From positions 248,001 to 312,000 of the forward strand of contig OOIN01000012.1 of assembly GCA_900323505.1 (NCBI GenBank): DNA of 64,000 nucleotides, given 5' to 3'. Positions within the stretch are counted from its first letter, which is position 1; each line of letters begins with the position of its first letter. Positions 10,429 to 21,684 of the stretch are shown in pieces. This DNA comes from Ustilago trichophora. Its lineage: Eukaryota > Basidiomycota > Ustilaginomycetes > Ustilaginales > Ustilaginaceae. The notes under the pieces are model-generated. The model saw only the letters and a list, made by a program, of their open reading frames with translations, searched no databases and had not been told where the DNA came from. A program made the position numbers and the translations under genes.

Positions 10429-10448
10429 CTACTGTACCTCTACTGTAC
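10429..10448. promoter_or_regulatory. Paired CTACTGTAC elements
   Basis: Two copies of the 9-mer CTACTGTAC lie two bases apart, followed by GCGTACAC. The same 9-mer recurs in at least six other non-coding places in this window. It sits about 620 bp upstream of the 1001-aa gene start. A binding site is inferred only from the recurrence. Confidence 0.35.
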
Positions 10449-10792
10449 GCGTACACTTTTTTTTGGCTCCTAATTTATCTCACGCCATAAAAATCACGCT
10501 TAATTTTTTTTTCAGCAGCGCGTGATAAGAGCCGTCTCTGAGACAGCACAATCTGTGGTGCCGCGTGCCAGGTTTGGTATCGACGCCATCAACTCTACGC
10601 AAATTCTTTTCTCTTCCAATCACCGTGCTCAGCTCCTGTTGCTCTTGCAAGCCAAAGAGCAAGGTTCCAGGCGAAAGGGGTTGTGTAGGGCAGTATGGGT
10701 GGGTCTATCGGAGACTTTCGGCTGACTTTCTTCGCCGTTATCTGACCGATGAGAATTGCTGTACACAGATCTCAGGGTTTCGACTGGAAAGA

Positions 10793-10810
10793 AAAAAGTT
10801 TAAACTTTTT
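10793..10810. repeat. 18-bp perfect palindrome
   Basis: AAAAAGTTTAAACTTTTT reads the same on both strands. It lies 280 bp beyond the kinase stop codon and could form a cruciform or serve as a dyad binding site. It may also be chance in AT-rich DNA. Confidence 0.8.
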
Positions 10811-11087
10811 GGTTCAACTGCGCTTTCACGCGAGCTTGCTGTTTGGCGGTTAGCTGAGCTGCCTCGTCACCGATTCGAGAATCAGTCCATTTCCCTTCAC
10901 AGTCAAGCGTTTTTATCTAAGCGACATGTATCACGTAGGCATCTTCTTCCTCCTTCAATCGCTTCTCGACCTTTGCACATACAGCATGGAACAAATCGGA
11001 TCGAAATTGCAATGCCAAAGGGGTATAGTATGCATAGGGTGCGGTGCTCGTGGCCTCATGAAATTTAGTGATGAAAAAGGCCTCGCT

Positions 11088-14069
11088 TCACGTGTTTGTA
11101 CTCCACGTCAACAGTCGTCGTAGCAGCGGTTTGGACGGCGAGCCTTCTTCTCCTGTCCTGTTGGTTGATTGCCGGCTCGAACTTCCGCCATGTCGTCCGC
11201 TCAAAAAAGAGGTCGAAGTATACTTTGATGAAAACTCGGGCGACGCCATCACCGAATTGTCCACATGGCTATCCGTAAATGGCCTAGCCTGGCCAGCATA
11301 CACGCCCGTACGCAAAAGTGCCTCACTCATCTCCATCACATGGTCATCTCCATGTCCGGCGCCGCTCTCCTGGCCTGTGCGGATCCCACTTCCGCGCCTC
11401 CCCATCAGCTTTCGAGAGCTCTGCTTCAGACGCACCTGCTTCTCCTTCAGTGTCGCCATCAGACTGCTTTGCCTCGAACCCTTGCTCTCTACCACAGAGC
11501 ACCTCGGCGATCCTCCTATATCCTGTCCATCCGGTCGCCTCGTCGAAGGCAATGCAACAGGTTGCGGCATTCGCACCGCTCCTCCTCGGTTTTCCGTCGT
11601 TCCAAACAACGGCACTGATGCTCCTCGACTGTGTGCCATGGGGCTCGACGGAACACTTTCAGTGACAGACTGTTTCCGATAGCTAGGCTTCGGACTGTTG
11701 AGGTGCAGACTGCGCATGTCCTCCAGCGGCCAACTGATCCCCAGCCCTTCCGAAACTGGTGGGCACGCGCCAGAATGATGCTCAGCATTCATCAAAATGC
11801 TCGCGCTGATCTGCTGCGATGCCTCCAAGTTCTGATATTCCTGGCCGAGGTCCCTTGCAGCGACGCTTGGACTTGTCCTCGGCCGCGACCGAATCGCTTC
11901 TCCAATCGTGCTATTGGGCGTCGAAGGATGCGATCGAGACCATTTGCTTCCACTAGACATCTCTGGACGCAATGATCGTGCGCTTCCAAACGTGCCTCCC
12001 AAAGATAGCATGGTCGCATTCGCTGTAGAGGGCCGAGGCGCGTCGCCAAAAGTAGTCGACCGTAGCTTTGGTGGCCGATTTGGACTGACCAACTCAAAAC
12101 CCTGCGGAACGGGATCATTGGCTCCTCGTTCCGCCTCTGCACTCAGGTGACTCTCCAAGGTAGGGGCCGGGAAGAGATCTGATTCAGACGAGCTCGTCTC
12201 AAATCGCACTTTGCGATCACGATCCGAGGTCCTCTCCACGCAGCTCTTGCTCGCCGTCTCACAAGTATGCTGAGGAGTGCTGACGCTCGAAGCGCCCTGC
12301 GACAGAGGCGGTGTGGCGTACCTCGAACTTTCCAACTCCGAGCCACTCGTCTGTGGAGATGCTGTGACGTCGCCGATGGCTACAGGCTGAGAGTAAGGTT
12401 GTGCTTTGTCGCGGCTCATGGCACGCGGGCTTATCTGGTTAGGCGTGTGCGAGCGCTGGCCACTGATGCGAGCCGAAGAGGGCCTCGAAGCTTCAAGCGC
12501 TTCCAAGAGGTCTTCTGCCGTGGGGCGAAGATCTTGATGTCGTAGTGACGCCTTGAGCGCCGATCGCAACCCGGGTGAGCAGCCATCGGCTTGGGCGATC
12601 AAAGGGACCGGCTCCAAAGCGATGCGTACAATGAGAAGAGGCAGCACTCGGCACCACTGGTGGAATCGAGGAACGTCATCCTCGCCTGGAGACTTTTCGT
12701 AGAGTGGTTCGATCATCTCATTGCGATGGCGTGAAAAGGAAAAGTCGTACGGCGAGATGGTGCTGCTGCTCGGACGTCGGTCTTCTTCGACCGTCTTGAG
12801 CAGAAGCGCCTGCACGGTGCAAGCCCAGCTCCAAATATCAGCCCGAATGCCCCAGCCTCTCCTCAGATCACTGAGACCGATCTGATACATGGACCACTGC
12901 TCTCGGGGCAAGAAGGAAGGATAATCAAACTCGTAGTCTTCCAACACCGACCTACCTCGGCCTGACACGTCGACGTATCGAGTGGCCTGAAGCAGAATTT
13001 CGGGAGCCATGTAATAGGGTGAGCCAGTGAGCGAGCCCAATCCTTCGCAGAGTTCGGGAGCCAGTCGAGTTGGGGGCTTGTTGCGCGCCAACGCGTGGCG
13101 ATCTTGCTCTTCGACTGCACATCGATTGTTGCGCTCCTTGTTGGAGAGATGTACGAAGCGGCGGCTGGCACCGAGGTCGATGATCTTGACGACGCCGGTG
13201 CGCGGATCGAGCATGAGGTTGGAAGGTTTGAGGTCGCCATGCGTCACATTGTGTTCGTGGAGGAATTGTAGACCTTGCATGACCTCGAATGCGACCTTTT
13301 CGACTCGCTCGTGGGACCATGTCCTCTTGGACTTGGTCCATCCTTGAGGGGTGCGTTCTGCGTCTAGCTCGATGAGTTTTTCAAAGACTAAAAGTCTGGT
13401 CGGGGGTCCGTCCTCTTCGTCCACCGACATGTCTATGTCATTGAGTTGCGCTTCCCTTCTGGTTCCAGCAGGAGGCAAATTGGCAAGCAGCTTGACCAGC
13501 GGAGGGTCGCTTGTACGATTGAACGCCTGGCGAGCAGCTTGAAGATATTGAAAGATGCGGCCTTCACCTCTGACGATCCGCACGTGAGTCTTGCTGTCGT
13601 CTTGCATCTCGGCTCGTCGTGTCTTCTTGTCGACTAGACTAGTTTTTTGCAGCTCGTCAAAGGAGCCAGAACAAGGCGTGCGGCAGAGCTTGACGGCTAC
13701 CAACGATGGTGGCTTGATTCCAGAGTTGGTTGCAGTGACGTCCTCGACAAAGTCAGCATGTCGCTTGTGCAAGTCTACGGGAGGTGAAGAGTCGATTGCA
13801 GATGCATGACGATGCGCAGATGCATGATGCAGATTCAACGCAAGGTCCATGGAGGAAGGAGGAGTGAACGAAGTATCGATGGCATAGCGGTAGACGCAGC
13901 CGAAACCGCCCTTGCCTAGCACGGCTGCGTCGGCATCACCGCTGCGAGCCATTCGATTGTAGCGGACCATACGCTTTCCACAGAGTACAAACTCAATGAT
14001 GGCGGGTGGACCCTGCTGACCATTTGAGGATGAGGCCGCCTCTGTTGCATCACCCAAGGTTGCTGGCAT
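11088..14069 (-). CDS. Large serine/threonine protein kinase
   Basis: A 993-aa protein with an N-terminal kinase domain and a long Ser-rich tail, from the ATG at 14069. Glycine-rich loop GKGGFG is at 52-57 and VAVK with the ATP lysine at K127, separated by a ~60-residue insert. The catalytic loop is HGDLKPSN (277-284), the magnesium motif DLG (298-300), and SPYYMAPE (350-357) ends the activation segment, which carries a ~45-residue insert. DIWSWAC follows in helix F. The catalytic Asp, Asn and Lys are present, so activity is expected although HRD is HGD and DFG is DLG. The tail (about 540-993) has many Ser-Pro sites and no second domain that I recognise. It is divergent from the phosphatase-HbrB gene 3 kb away. 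Subfamily and substrate are not determined. Confidence 0.9.
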   Translation of the reverse strand: MPATLGDATEAASSSNGQQGPPAIIEFVLCGKRMVRYNRMARSGDADAAVLGKGGFGCVYRYAIDTSFTPPSSMDLALNLHHASAHRHASAIDSSPPVDLHKRHADFVEDVTATNSGIKPPSLVAVKLCRTPCSGSFDELQKTSLVDKKTRRAEMQDDSKTHVRIVRGEGRIFQYLQAARQAFNRTSDPPLVKLLANLPPAGTRREAQLNDIDMSVDEEDGPPTRLLVFEKLIELDAERTPQGWTKSKRTWSHERVEKVAFEVMQGLQFLHEHNVTHGDLKPSNLMLDPRTGVVKIIDLGASRRFVHLSNKERNNRCAVEEQDRHALARNKPPTRLAPELCEGLGSLTGSPYYMAPEILLQATRYVDVSGRGRSVLEDYEFDYPSFLPREQWSMYQIGLSDLRRGWGIRADIWSWACTVQALLLKTVEEDRRPSSSTISPYDFSFSRHRNEMIEPLYEKSPGEDDVPRFHQWCRVLPLLIVRIALEPVPLIAQADGCSPGLRSALKASLRHQDLRPTAEDLLEALEASRPSSARISGQRSHTPNQISPRAMSRDKAQPYSQPVAIGDVTASPQTSGSELESSRYATPPLSQGASSVSTPQHTCETASKSCVERTSDRDRKVRFETSSSESDLFPAPTLESHLSAEAERGANDPVPQGFELVSPNRPPKLRSTTFGDAPRPSTANATMLSLGGTFGSARSLRPEMSSGSKWSRSHPSTPNSTIGEAIRSRPRTSPSVAARDLGQEYQNLEASQQISASILMNAEHHSGACPPVSEGLGISWPLEDMRSLHLNSPKPSYRKQSVTESVPSSPMAHSRGASVPLFGTTENRGGAVRMPQPVALPSTRRPDGQDIGGSPRCSVVESKGSRQSSLMATLKEKQVRLKQSSRKLMGRRGSGIRTGQESGAGHGDDHVMEMSEALLRTGVYAGQARPFTDSHVDNSVMASPEFSSKYTSTSFLSGRHGGSSSRQSTNRTGEEGSPSKPLLRRLLTWSTNT

Positions 14070-17000
14070 ATTGGTGAATTGCCGTGCGGTTTGCGACGAG
14101 CGTCACTGTGGTGGTCAAAGCAGCGCAGCTGGAAGTGAGTATTTTGAAGATGCCAAAGACAGCTACGAGAACGGTTGAAGGAGAATCAAAAGTAAAAGGA
14201 GAGACGAAAAGATGGGCGAAGCGTTGGCCCGCCCCTGTTGAGCGACTAGATATAGTGTTGCAGCTGATGTGGATGTTGCAGCGGTGGATGAAGGGCGGTG
14301 TGGGACTCGTGGTGAAGCGTACGGTGGACTCGGTCAAGATGCCAGCAGGGATTCAAGAGATGAAGTATAGTGGGAGCGAAATCGTGGCGACCGGGGTGAA
14401 GAGTGTTGACAAGCATGAGAAATGCGGTTGTTTAGGAGGCATCAGGTTATGAAGGAGGGCAAATACTGCGCTGAAAGATCTTGGAGGGGATCAGCCCGCT
14501 GGTATGGCCACTGGTGGGCGGGTTGCTAGTGGCATCGGTGGGGTAAGGAGCGCTTTGTGACCGAATATGTCTAGTCACCAGCTAGCCGTGTCGGAAAGAA
14601 GCGAGGGAACAGTGCTGACGGGCGTCTGAGTCGGGGCGGTCTAAATGATCGACAGGAGGAGGAGGAGGAGCTGCAATGAACCAGGTGGAAATGGGATGCT
14701 AGCCGTGCAGAAGGGGAGGACCAGAGGCTAATTGCGGTGGTCGAGAGGCCGAATGGGACTGTGCTTACTTGTGTAGAGTGGCGGGGCCTGGCTTTCCGTG
14801 AAGAAAAAGTGGGAGCGGCGGTGGAGACCAAGATTCGAGGGGCGAAAGGCGAAAGGCGAAAGGGTGCGACCGCCTTTTGTTGTGCTTGCGTTATGAGAGG
14901 AGCTGGATGCAGAAAGCGTATCGGCGCCCGCTAAATGAAGAGGCCATGCCAGTCAGAGCGAGATACGGCTTTTGACAGCCTCGGCTTGAACGGCCAAATG
15001 AGACGGGCTAGCGAAGAGAGAGATAGAGAGAGGGAGAGAGAGTCGAAACTTTTGTTTCCCTAGCCACGCTGTTGGTGAGGAGAGTAGGTGGATTCAGTGG
15101 TATGGTTGGGATGATTCAAGGAAGATGCTGGCGTTGAGAGGAGCGTGCACACGATGCAGATCAGTGCCTCGCGAGGGTGAATTGGGAAGCGAAGCGGCTT
15201 CAAGAAGAGGTCCAAGCGCCAACGAGGGTAGAAAAGAAAAAGAAAAGGGGGTGTTTGTTCTGAGCCATTGAATGAATATGTTGCAAGACGAAGAAGTCGG
15301 CTGTCAGTTTGAACCAAATGTCATCGAATCGAAGAACAAAGAAAGTGTGGCAGCTCAGGCGATGGCGTGAGAGGAATGAAACAAGGCTCTGTGTTCCGCA
15401 GATGGAGGGAGCGGAACGACGAGCATTTGATCGGATATTTTACAGTCTGAATGAGCGTATATGACCAGATTCGGCGTCTTTACAATTACATGTATGTTTC
15501 AAAAAGGGCCAACTCTGATCGTTCATGGCCAACAACGGAAGGCTTACCCAGTTGTCAGGTTCTGAACTCAGAAGCAGCAAGCTGATCCGAGTTGCTCTTC
15601 TGCTTCCGATGGGCGCCAAATTGGAGCTGCCGCTCGAAACTAAGCAAGAGGCTCTCAAAATGTGTCGGCTTGAGAATCGACTGTGCTATTGACAATCAAC
15701 CTTCCATGTCTGCAAGAGTCCTCCTTCGCACGGATCTCACGCCGCCCTGTGGCTAGATTGTGCATGCGTGCGTTGTCCTTTCTACGCACATTTAGCTTCA
15801 AAAGGGATCCAAGTGAATCGAGTCGGAACCGTCTATGATCCCAGAGTGTGCCCGTGTGCACACAAAGGGAAGCGTGAGAACAGGTCCCGAAAAAGTGTGA
15901 CAGCCTCGTTCCTGCACCTTCGGAAAGAAAGAGCAACACCGAGACCAACACTTTTGACACGCGTCCAGTCCAGCGCAACGAGAGTGTGACTTTTCGAAAC
16001 TAACAAGTCTCCAAGCTCAAAAAAAAAAAAAAGAAAAAAAAAAAAAGAAAAGAAAGAGGAAGCCACACCTGCATGCACATGCACTCCAATCCTCACCCAC
16101 GCTTCCAGATTGGCTCTTCCACCCAACAGCCACACCTGATGCCCAACTACTTGCCGCTCCATCATCATCACGACACTAAGCATCTGGCAGAAACCGTGCT
16201 TAAACAATGACCAACACTGCAATGGCAAGACAATCCAAGCTGCTTTGCTTTCACACCGCCATCTTGCCACCCTGACTGAACAATAGGGCCAGTCTTGCTG
16301 ACACACAACATTTGAGGTCAAACTCAACAGCACATGGAAGCAAGACCAAGCATCCAAAGTCTGTCTTACAACAGCACAGCTGCTTGATTCAAGGCCCTGA
16401 TATCCCAAATCATGTGTACAATGACGTCAAGGAGCATCAAGATCAACCTTCTGGTAATCAGGCAACCTTGTTGCCAGTAGATCATGATCTTGTCAGGGTT
16501 CATTTGGTGGCTCGGAAAGCTGCCACCAGCAGCTTGCGTGTCATGCAGCAAGCACATTACCGCTGTTGTGGTAACTGGTGATAGCCACAAACAATGTCAG
16601 CATTGTGTGATAAAGGCGATATCTGCTTGAAAAGTTCTCTTTCTTCAGAGCTAGGTTTGGCCCCATTATTGTGTTGCATCGGTCTGTTGGAGTGATTACA
16701 AGATATAAAGTGCAATTTGGTGATTTGGTGACAGCGTGATGCAATCACTTCCCTTCCCAGGGTCTGTCTGTGTGCGTGCGTGAAAGATGTGCCACGGAAA
16801 AAAAAAAAGAAAAAAAAAAAGAAAAAAATGGTGTGCCAAAGCGCCTGCACGGACCCTGGACATGACTTTTGGTGTTGTCAAGTGGTGATGTCTTCAACCA
16901 CCACCATTCCCTGCCACTCCGGAACAAATCTCAAGTCTACATCACTCGAGACCGATCAGATTTCGACGGCACTGATTGCCTACTTGATTCGTCGGCGGGA

Positions 17001-17152
17001 CATCTGATACCGAGGAGCCAGACTAAGTGTAAGCGATACAGGGGCCGCGAAGTGCCTGTAAGGCCTCGGACAATTCCGACAGATTGGGTGTCGTCTACCT
17101 TGCCGCAGTCTCCCAACGCTCCCGTTGTTCCTCGATTGAGCCATCCATTGCC
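14070..17152. other. 3.1-kb divergent intergenic region
   Basis: Shared upstream region of the kinase (minus) and phosphatase-HbrB (plus) genes. It holds purine-rich GAGA stretches near 15018-15045, A-rich tracts at 16020-16050 and 16798-16828, and no ORF with recognisable protein. Its length allows separate promoters and perhaps a non-coding transcript, but none can be shown. Confidence 0.5.
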
Positions 17153-20100
17153 ATGTCGTTGAATCGCCTTCTTGTGACGCTCGTCCGTCATGGAGAGTCA
17201 CAAGACAATCAGCAGGGCATCTGGGCCGGATTCAGGGACACACCGCTCACCAACAACGGCATCAACCAGGCCAGAGCCCTTGGTCAGTCATTCGCCAATG
17301 TGCCACTGACAGCCATCTACTGCAGCGATCTCAAGCGTGCGGCTATGACAGCAGACGAGATTCTCAAATCGAATCGGTCCATTCCACCACCTCCATTGGT
17401 CCAGTCCAAATCGCTGCGAGAGATCAATTTCGGACAAGCCGAGGGTCGAGACTATGCCAGCGCGGAATGGATGCAAGGCTCGAGCGGTGAAGATGCGCGC
17501 AACTTTCGCTTTCCCGAAGGCGAATCGCTGGAAGAGGTCAACGCCAGGATAGCAAAGGCGGTGCGCCAATCCATCCTCCCACGCGTTGAAGCTCTGCGCA
17601 AAAAGCCTCCAGCTCAAGTCGCAGCGGCTGGCGATATCGGCCATATTTGCATCGTCGCCCACGGTATCGCCATCGCCGAACTCTTGCGTGTCTTTATGGC
17701 ACTGCACGACGACTCAGCCTCCAGTCCCTGGTCAGATCCAAAGGCTTCTTATCAGCGAGTGCGTCTCGAGAACACGGGGTGGTCACGCCTCGAGCTAGCT
17801 GTACCTTTTCAGGGAGATGAGGACCCCACTTTTGAGTCGATCCACAAATCAAGTGGTGCCACCAACGCGTCTACTACCGATGGTACAGCCACAGCATCAG
17901 CCCGATCTGGAGTGCAGTCCGCTTACACTGACTTTGGAGAGATTCAAACCGATTTGGTCGAGGGACCCGCCGACAGTGCGAGGAAAGAGGATTTGCCCTC
18001 GTCGTCGTCAACAACATCCGGGAACGCCAGTCGCTCGATCCCACCATCATCCGAGTCGGGAGCACGTCCGATCTATGTTCGCATCCTCTGTCAGAATCAG
18101 ACTGACCATCTGCGCGGCTTCAACCTGCAACAATCATCCGCGAGCTCTGCTGCCAAGGCTGTCGCCCATCTAGCCGGTGGAGGAGCGTCGAAACCATCAG
18201 CTGGCAACAGTCCTGCACCTGGAGTATCGCATCAGCCTTCATCGGCTGCTACCGCTGCCGCAGCCGTTGGACTGCCACCTTCAGCAACTCTAGCCTCCAT
18301 CGCTTCCAACGCTACCAGCTCCAATTCTCACACCAACACCTCGATGACGCCGTCCACACCGGCGCACGGTGCTTCTCTATCCACGAATGGTACGTCCAAG
18401 AACTCGACCACCACTCCTGCTTCAGCTCGTAGCTTAGTCTCCTATGATGCCAGGATCATGGCACGCGAGCTGGAACGGGCAGGTGCTGCTTCCATGTTGG
18501 CAGGTTCAGAGGCGGGTGCAGCTGGTAGCATAGGCTCCACCTATTACCCTTCGTCAAGCTCGACCTCGACCCTTGCAGGCGAAAGACAAGGCTCAACAGC
18601 AGGTCTTACTGGCGCCGCTGGCAATCCAAGCGGTGGGGCAAGTCTCGATAGGAGCGGCTTTGTCACGTCACCAGCAGTCGGCAGTACTTTGAATACGTCT
18701 CACCCTGCCAGCTCTCAATCCGGCTCATCGACAACGCCAGCGTCTTTGTTCGGCACTTATCCTCAGACAACATCATCAGCTTTGTCCGGAGCTACTTCTC
18801 CGAACCCTGCCGGATTGAGTTTCCTGGTCGGTCACGGGTCGTCATCTGACACATGGCAGATGATCTGCATCCGAGTCTTGCCTCTTTTCAACGGCGAGGC
18901 GCTGCGCACTAGTATCGAAGAGCTCAACGAGATGGTCAGTATGCATGTGCGCAAGACGCTTGAACGCAGCCAGACGCATGCCATCGAATCGCTCACGCTC
19001 GATCTCATGTCGCTGGCATCGACGGGAACCTTGACGCTCAATTCCAAGCTTCAGAGTCTCGAAGACACGCGCCTTCTGCTTCGCTTGGTAGAAGTCTGGA
19101 CCTTTTTCCTCGGTCAGGTGCTTCCTTACTGTGAGGGCTGCTTCCTTCCCTTCCAGACAGATCCGACGCTGCGCAGTCTCATCGTTTCTTCGGCATCGTA
19201 TGGCGGGACAAACGGCGCTGCAGCTGGCGTAGGCAGCAGCTCCAACGTCGGTCCATTTAGCAGCAACGCCAATCTCGCACAGTCTGGCGCGACTCTCATC
19301 CTCTCTGGAGCAGCTGGCCTAGAATTGCAGCGCATCGATGTTCGCAAGGTCCTGCTTGTTGTTTTCAGAGATCAAGTTCTCATGCCCATCTACGAGAGGC
19401 TCTTTTATCTATTTGCTCACCTCTCGGAGCTTGATCCAGCCTTCTCGTCTGTCGAAGATGCAAGCTCTGGCGGCGGCGACGATGGCATCAAGCAGGTTTC
19501 TCTCCGTCTCTTGCAAATGATCAGCGTCCTTGCAAGCATCCTCAGCGAAGACGAGGCGCAGGATGCCATGGACAACCTGCTGCGTGCCTTGCGACTAGGC
19601 TCCAAGACCGCTTCAGCTGGACGCAGTCGTGGCACTGGAGAAGGTCCAGGTGCTCGCTCCACTTCACCTACGCAGAAGAACAACCGCAGAGGCTGGATGG
19701 CGCAAAAGGCTCGCAAACATGGTGCTGCGCTTGGTCTCGAAACAAATTCCAGCAAGAGCACAGCACCCTTTGGGTCTGGCAGCGCGTTTGGCAACGTCGG
19801 CGGTAGCGGCATCCCACATCCGACACAGACGAGTTCAGACGGCTTCGGCAATGCTCCTTCAAGATCCTTTTTGTCACGTCCGAGCCATCTGAACAACTTC
19901 CGAGATCCGCTCGGATCTCGCTTCGGCGCCGACATGACAGAGGACGAGTACCTGACCTCTCTTCGATCCCCAGCAGGCTCTCCAGCCATTTCAACACCTG
20001 GTCCGCCCGAAACCCCTTCAACACCTGCAGTGGACCACACAGAGTCCTTGTTGACAGCGGCCGACGGCGCCGCCGCAGCTGCACATGCCCGATTTGAAGA

Positions 20101-20209
20101 CGATCAGACCGCGATGACGCCGATCGCAGGTCAAAGGACCAGCCTGCCTTTCACCACCAATCTCAAAGAGAGCGAGCCAGCGGTATCTGGCCCCGCCCTC
20201 ACAGCTTGA
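17153..20209 (+). CDS. Histidine phosphatase fused to TORC2 HbrB/Bit61-type domain
   Basis: A 1018-aa single-exon protein starting at the ATG at 17153. Residues ~5-215 are a histidine phosphatase (phosphoglycerate mutase-like) domain with the phospho-acceptor motif RHGES (H13), acid/base E90 in LREINFG and second histidine H170 in VAHG. A Ser/Ala/Thr-rich linker follows. From W568 the protein matches the HbrB family (fungal Bit61/HbrB, animal PRR5/Protor, accessory subunits of TOR complex 2): WQMICIRVLPLFNGE, then VEVWTFFLGQVLPYCEGCFLPF and VFRDQVLMPIYERL, to about residue 840. The C-terminal 180 residues are disordered. The combination suggests a TORC2-associated protein carrying a small-molecule or protein phosphatase. 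No stop or intron signature separates the halves. Family assignments are firm; a joint function is inference. Confidence 0.9.
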   Translation: MSLNRLLVTLVRHGESQDNQQGIWAGFRDTPLTNNGINQARALGQSFANVPLTAIYCSDLKRAAMTADEILKSNRSIPPPPLVQSKSLREINFGQAEGRDYASAEWMQGSSGEDARNFRFPEGESLEEVNARIAKAVRQSILPRVEALRKKPPAQVAAAGDIGHICIVAHGIAIAELLRVFMALHDDSASSPWSDPKASYQRVRLENTGWSRLELAVPFQGDEDPTFESIHKSSGATNASTTDGTATASARSGVQSAYTDFGEIQTDLVEGPADSARKEDLPSSSSTTSGNASRSIPPSSESGARPIYVRILCQNQTDHLRGFNLQQSSASSAAKAVAHLAGGGASKPSAGNSPAPGVSHQPSSAATAAAAVGLPPSATLASIASNATSSNSHTNTSMTPSTPAHGASLSTNGTSKNSTTTPASARSLVSYDARIMARELERAGAASMLAGSEAGAAGSIGSTYYPSSSSTSTLAGERQGSTAGLTGAAGNPSGGASLDRSGFVTSPAVGSTLNTSHPASSQSGSSTTPASLFGTYPQTTSSALSGATSPNPAGLSFLVGHGSSSDTWQMICIRVLPLFNGEALRTSIEELNEMVSMHVRKTLERSQTHAIESLTLDLMSLASTGTLTLNSKLQSLEDTRLLLRLVEVWTFFLGQVLPYCEGCFLPFQTDPTLRSLIVSSASYGGTNGAAAGVGSSSNVGPFSSNANLAQSGATLILSGAAGLELQRIDVRKVLLVVFRDQVLMPIYERLFYLFAHLSELDPAFSSVEDASSGGGDDGIKQVSLRLLQMISVLASILSEDEAQDAMDNLLRALRLGSKTASAGRSRGTGEGPGARSTSPTQKNNRRGWMAQKARKHGAALGLETNSSKSTAPFGSGSAFGNVGGSGIPHPTQTSSDGFGNAPSRSFLSRPSHLNNFRDPLGSRFGADMTEDEYLTSLRSPAGSPAISTPGPPETPSTPAVDHTESLLTAADGAAAAAHARFEDDQTAMTPIAGQRTSLPFTTNLKESEPAVSGPALTA

Positions 20210-21653
20210 GTCCGTGCAAATATCTGATTGCCCATGTCGATGGCATCTTTTCATCAGCCCGATAACAGCAACATATCATAACCATGTCATCATCACTCGC
20301 TTCACATTTGCTCCAAATTTGCAGCAAGCACCTGCGGTTTTCACCCGCACCGGTCCGTCCGGCCCTGTCTATCGATCATATGAGAACGCATAGCTTTCTT
20401 GATGTCAGTTCATAAGTATAGAATGATGCATGCAACCACGACTGATTGGCATGAAACGCACACCTTGACCAATCGACGGAGACCAATCATCTTCGATTCT
20501 GCGAGCATTAATCAGCTCTCCGGATTGCGTCTCTGAACTAATCAACACTGGCGGCGCCGACAACCAGCTGTGAGCGGCATTTGAAGTTCTGGGTAAGGGA
20601 CGGAAGCTGCTTTGGTTCTCATCCGAACGAGGGTAAAAGTCGGATGTGGATGATGCTGCAGCTTGCTGAGATTTTCACGCGGGAGGAGATCACTCTGATG
20701 TGAACCGTGTGCGGCTGAAGCTCCGCGGTTGCTCGTTTGCTGTGTTTCGGGTTAGGTTCACGATCAACCCTCACAACGGGTCGGAGAGCTTGCGTTCGAG
20801 AGCTTTACGAGCATATGGCAATACAGGTTCACATGCAGCATAGGACGACTCGTTACGGTATCCTAATCTTGCACGCTGGGTCAAGGGTGTAGTCATGATC
20901 ACAGCGGACTCCGTCCGGTGTTTGAGAGGCGACGGAGAGATTGGGAGCAATCCGAACAACACTCGTTCACACGAGCGATGTCGGCAACTCGGCATGGTAG
21001 CCTACCTCACACCAACGTTGTACGATCGCTCTTCGAAAGCTGTTCACATGCATGCAGGGAAGTGCACGGATTCATGGCCAAATGCTGTCGCTTCAATGCT
21101 AGGTGCATGGTGGGCCTCGATCGACTCTGAGGTTTCTTTGAGAAAGCATGGGTTGCGGTCCGGGAATGCCCCGAGACGGCACATTGCACAGCTGATAGCA
21201 CAATCAATCCAAAGACATCTTGCCATGCATCGTCGACGACGCTATTCTCAAAGTCCAGGGTGGAACAGTGCTTCGAGAGCCGCCGCCTGGCGTCCTTTGC
21301 TCGCTTTACAGCACTGTCGCTTCACCGCGCAGTGCACATTAGCCTCACGGTTCAAGGCAAACACCTGCGTGTACTACTGCATCCCACGAAGCGGGACAAG
21401 GCCAATAACCTTTCAAACCAGCTCCATGTTGTCACGAACCAACAGCAGCGTTGGGTGCACGATTCCTAGGTGCTACTATATTGGGCATGTTTTGCAGCAG
21501 CAGCACTGCTGTCACAGAGCACTGGAATTGAAGTCCGACAACATCCAGCCACGTTGTCGGCTTTAGGAACCTTGCATTTCGTGCCCTCGCCTTTTAGCAA
21601 TCCGTCGGATTTGTTATATCGAGAAGAAGGCATTTCCGCTGAAATTGCTTTCG

Positions 21654-21684
<31 letters not shown>

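Larger units (their letters stand above)
9814..11087. other. Intergenic region between two minus-strand genes
   Basis: Promoter side of the 1001-aa gene and 3' flank of the kinase gene. It contains a GGA repeat (10170-10195), two adjacent CTACTGTAC elements (10429-10448) and an 18-bp perfect palindrome. No coding sequence recognised. Confidence 0.5.

Noticed and set aside
11068..11682. 204-codon plus-strand frame
   Set aside because: Lies antisense to the C-terminal part of the kinase gene and resembles nothing.
6808..14069. Secondary-metabolite cluster around the kinase and orphan gene
   Set aside because: No polyketide synthase, peptide synthetase, terpene cyclase or other core enzyme anywhere in the window.
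20895..21566. 223-codon plus-strand frame in the 6.2-kb gap
   Set aside because: Composition (many Cys, His, Arg, Trp) and codon use look like translated non-coding DNA; no motif seen.
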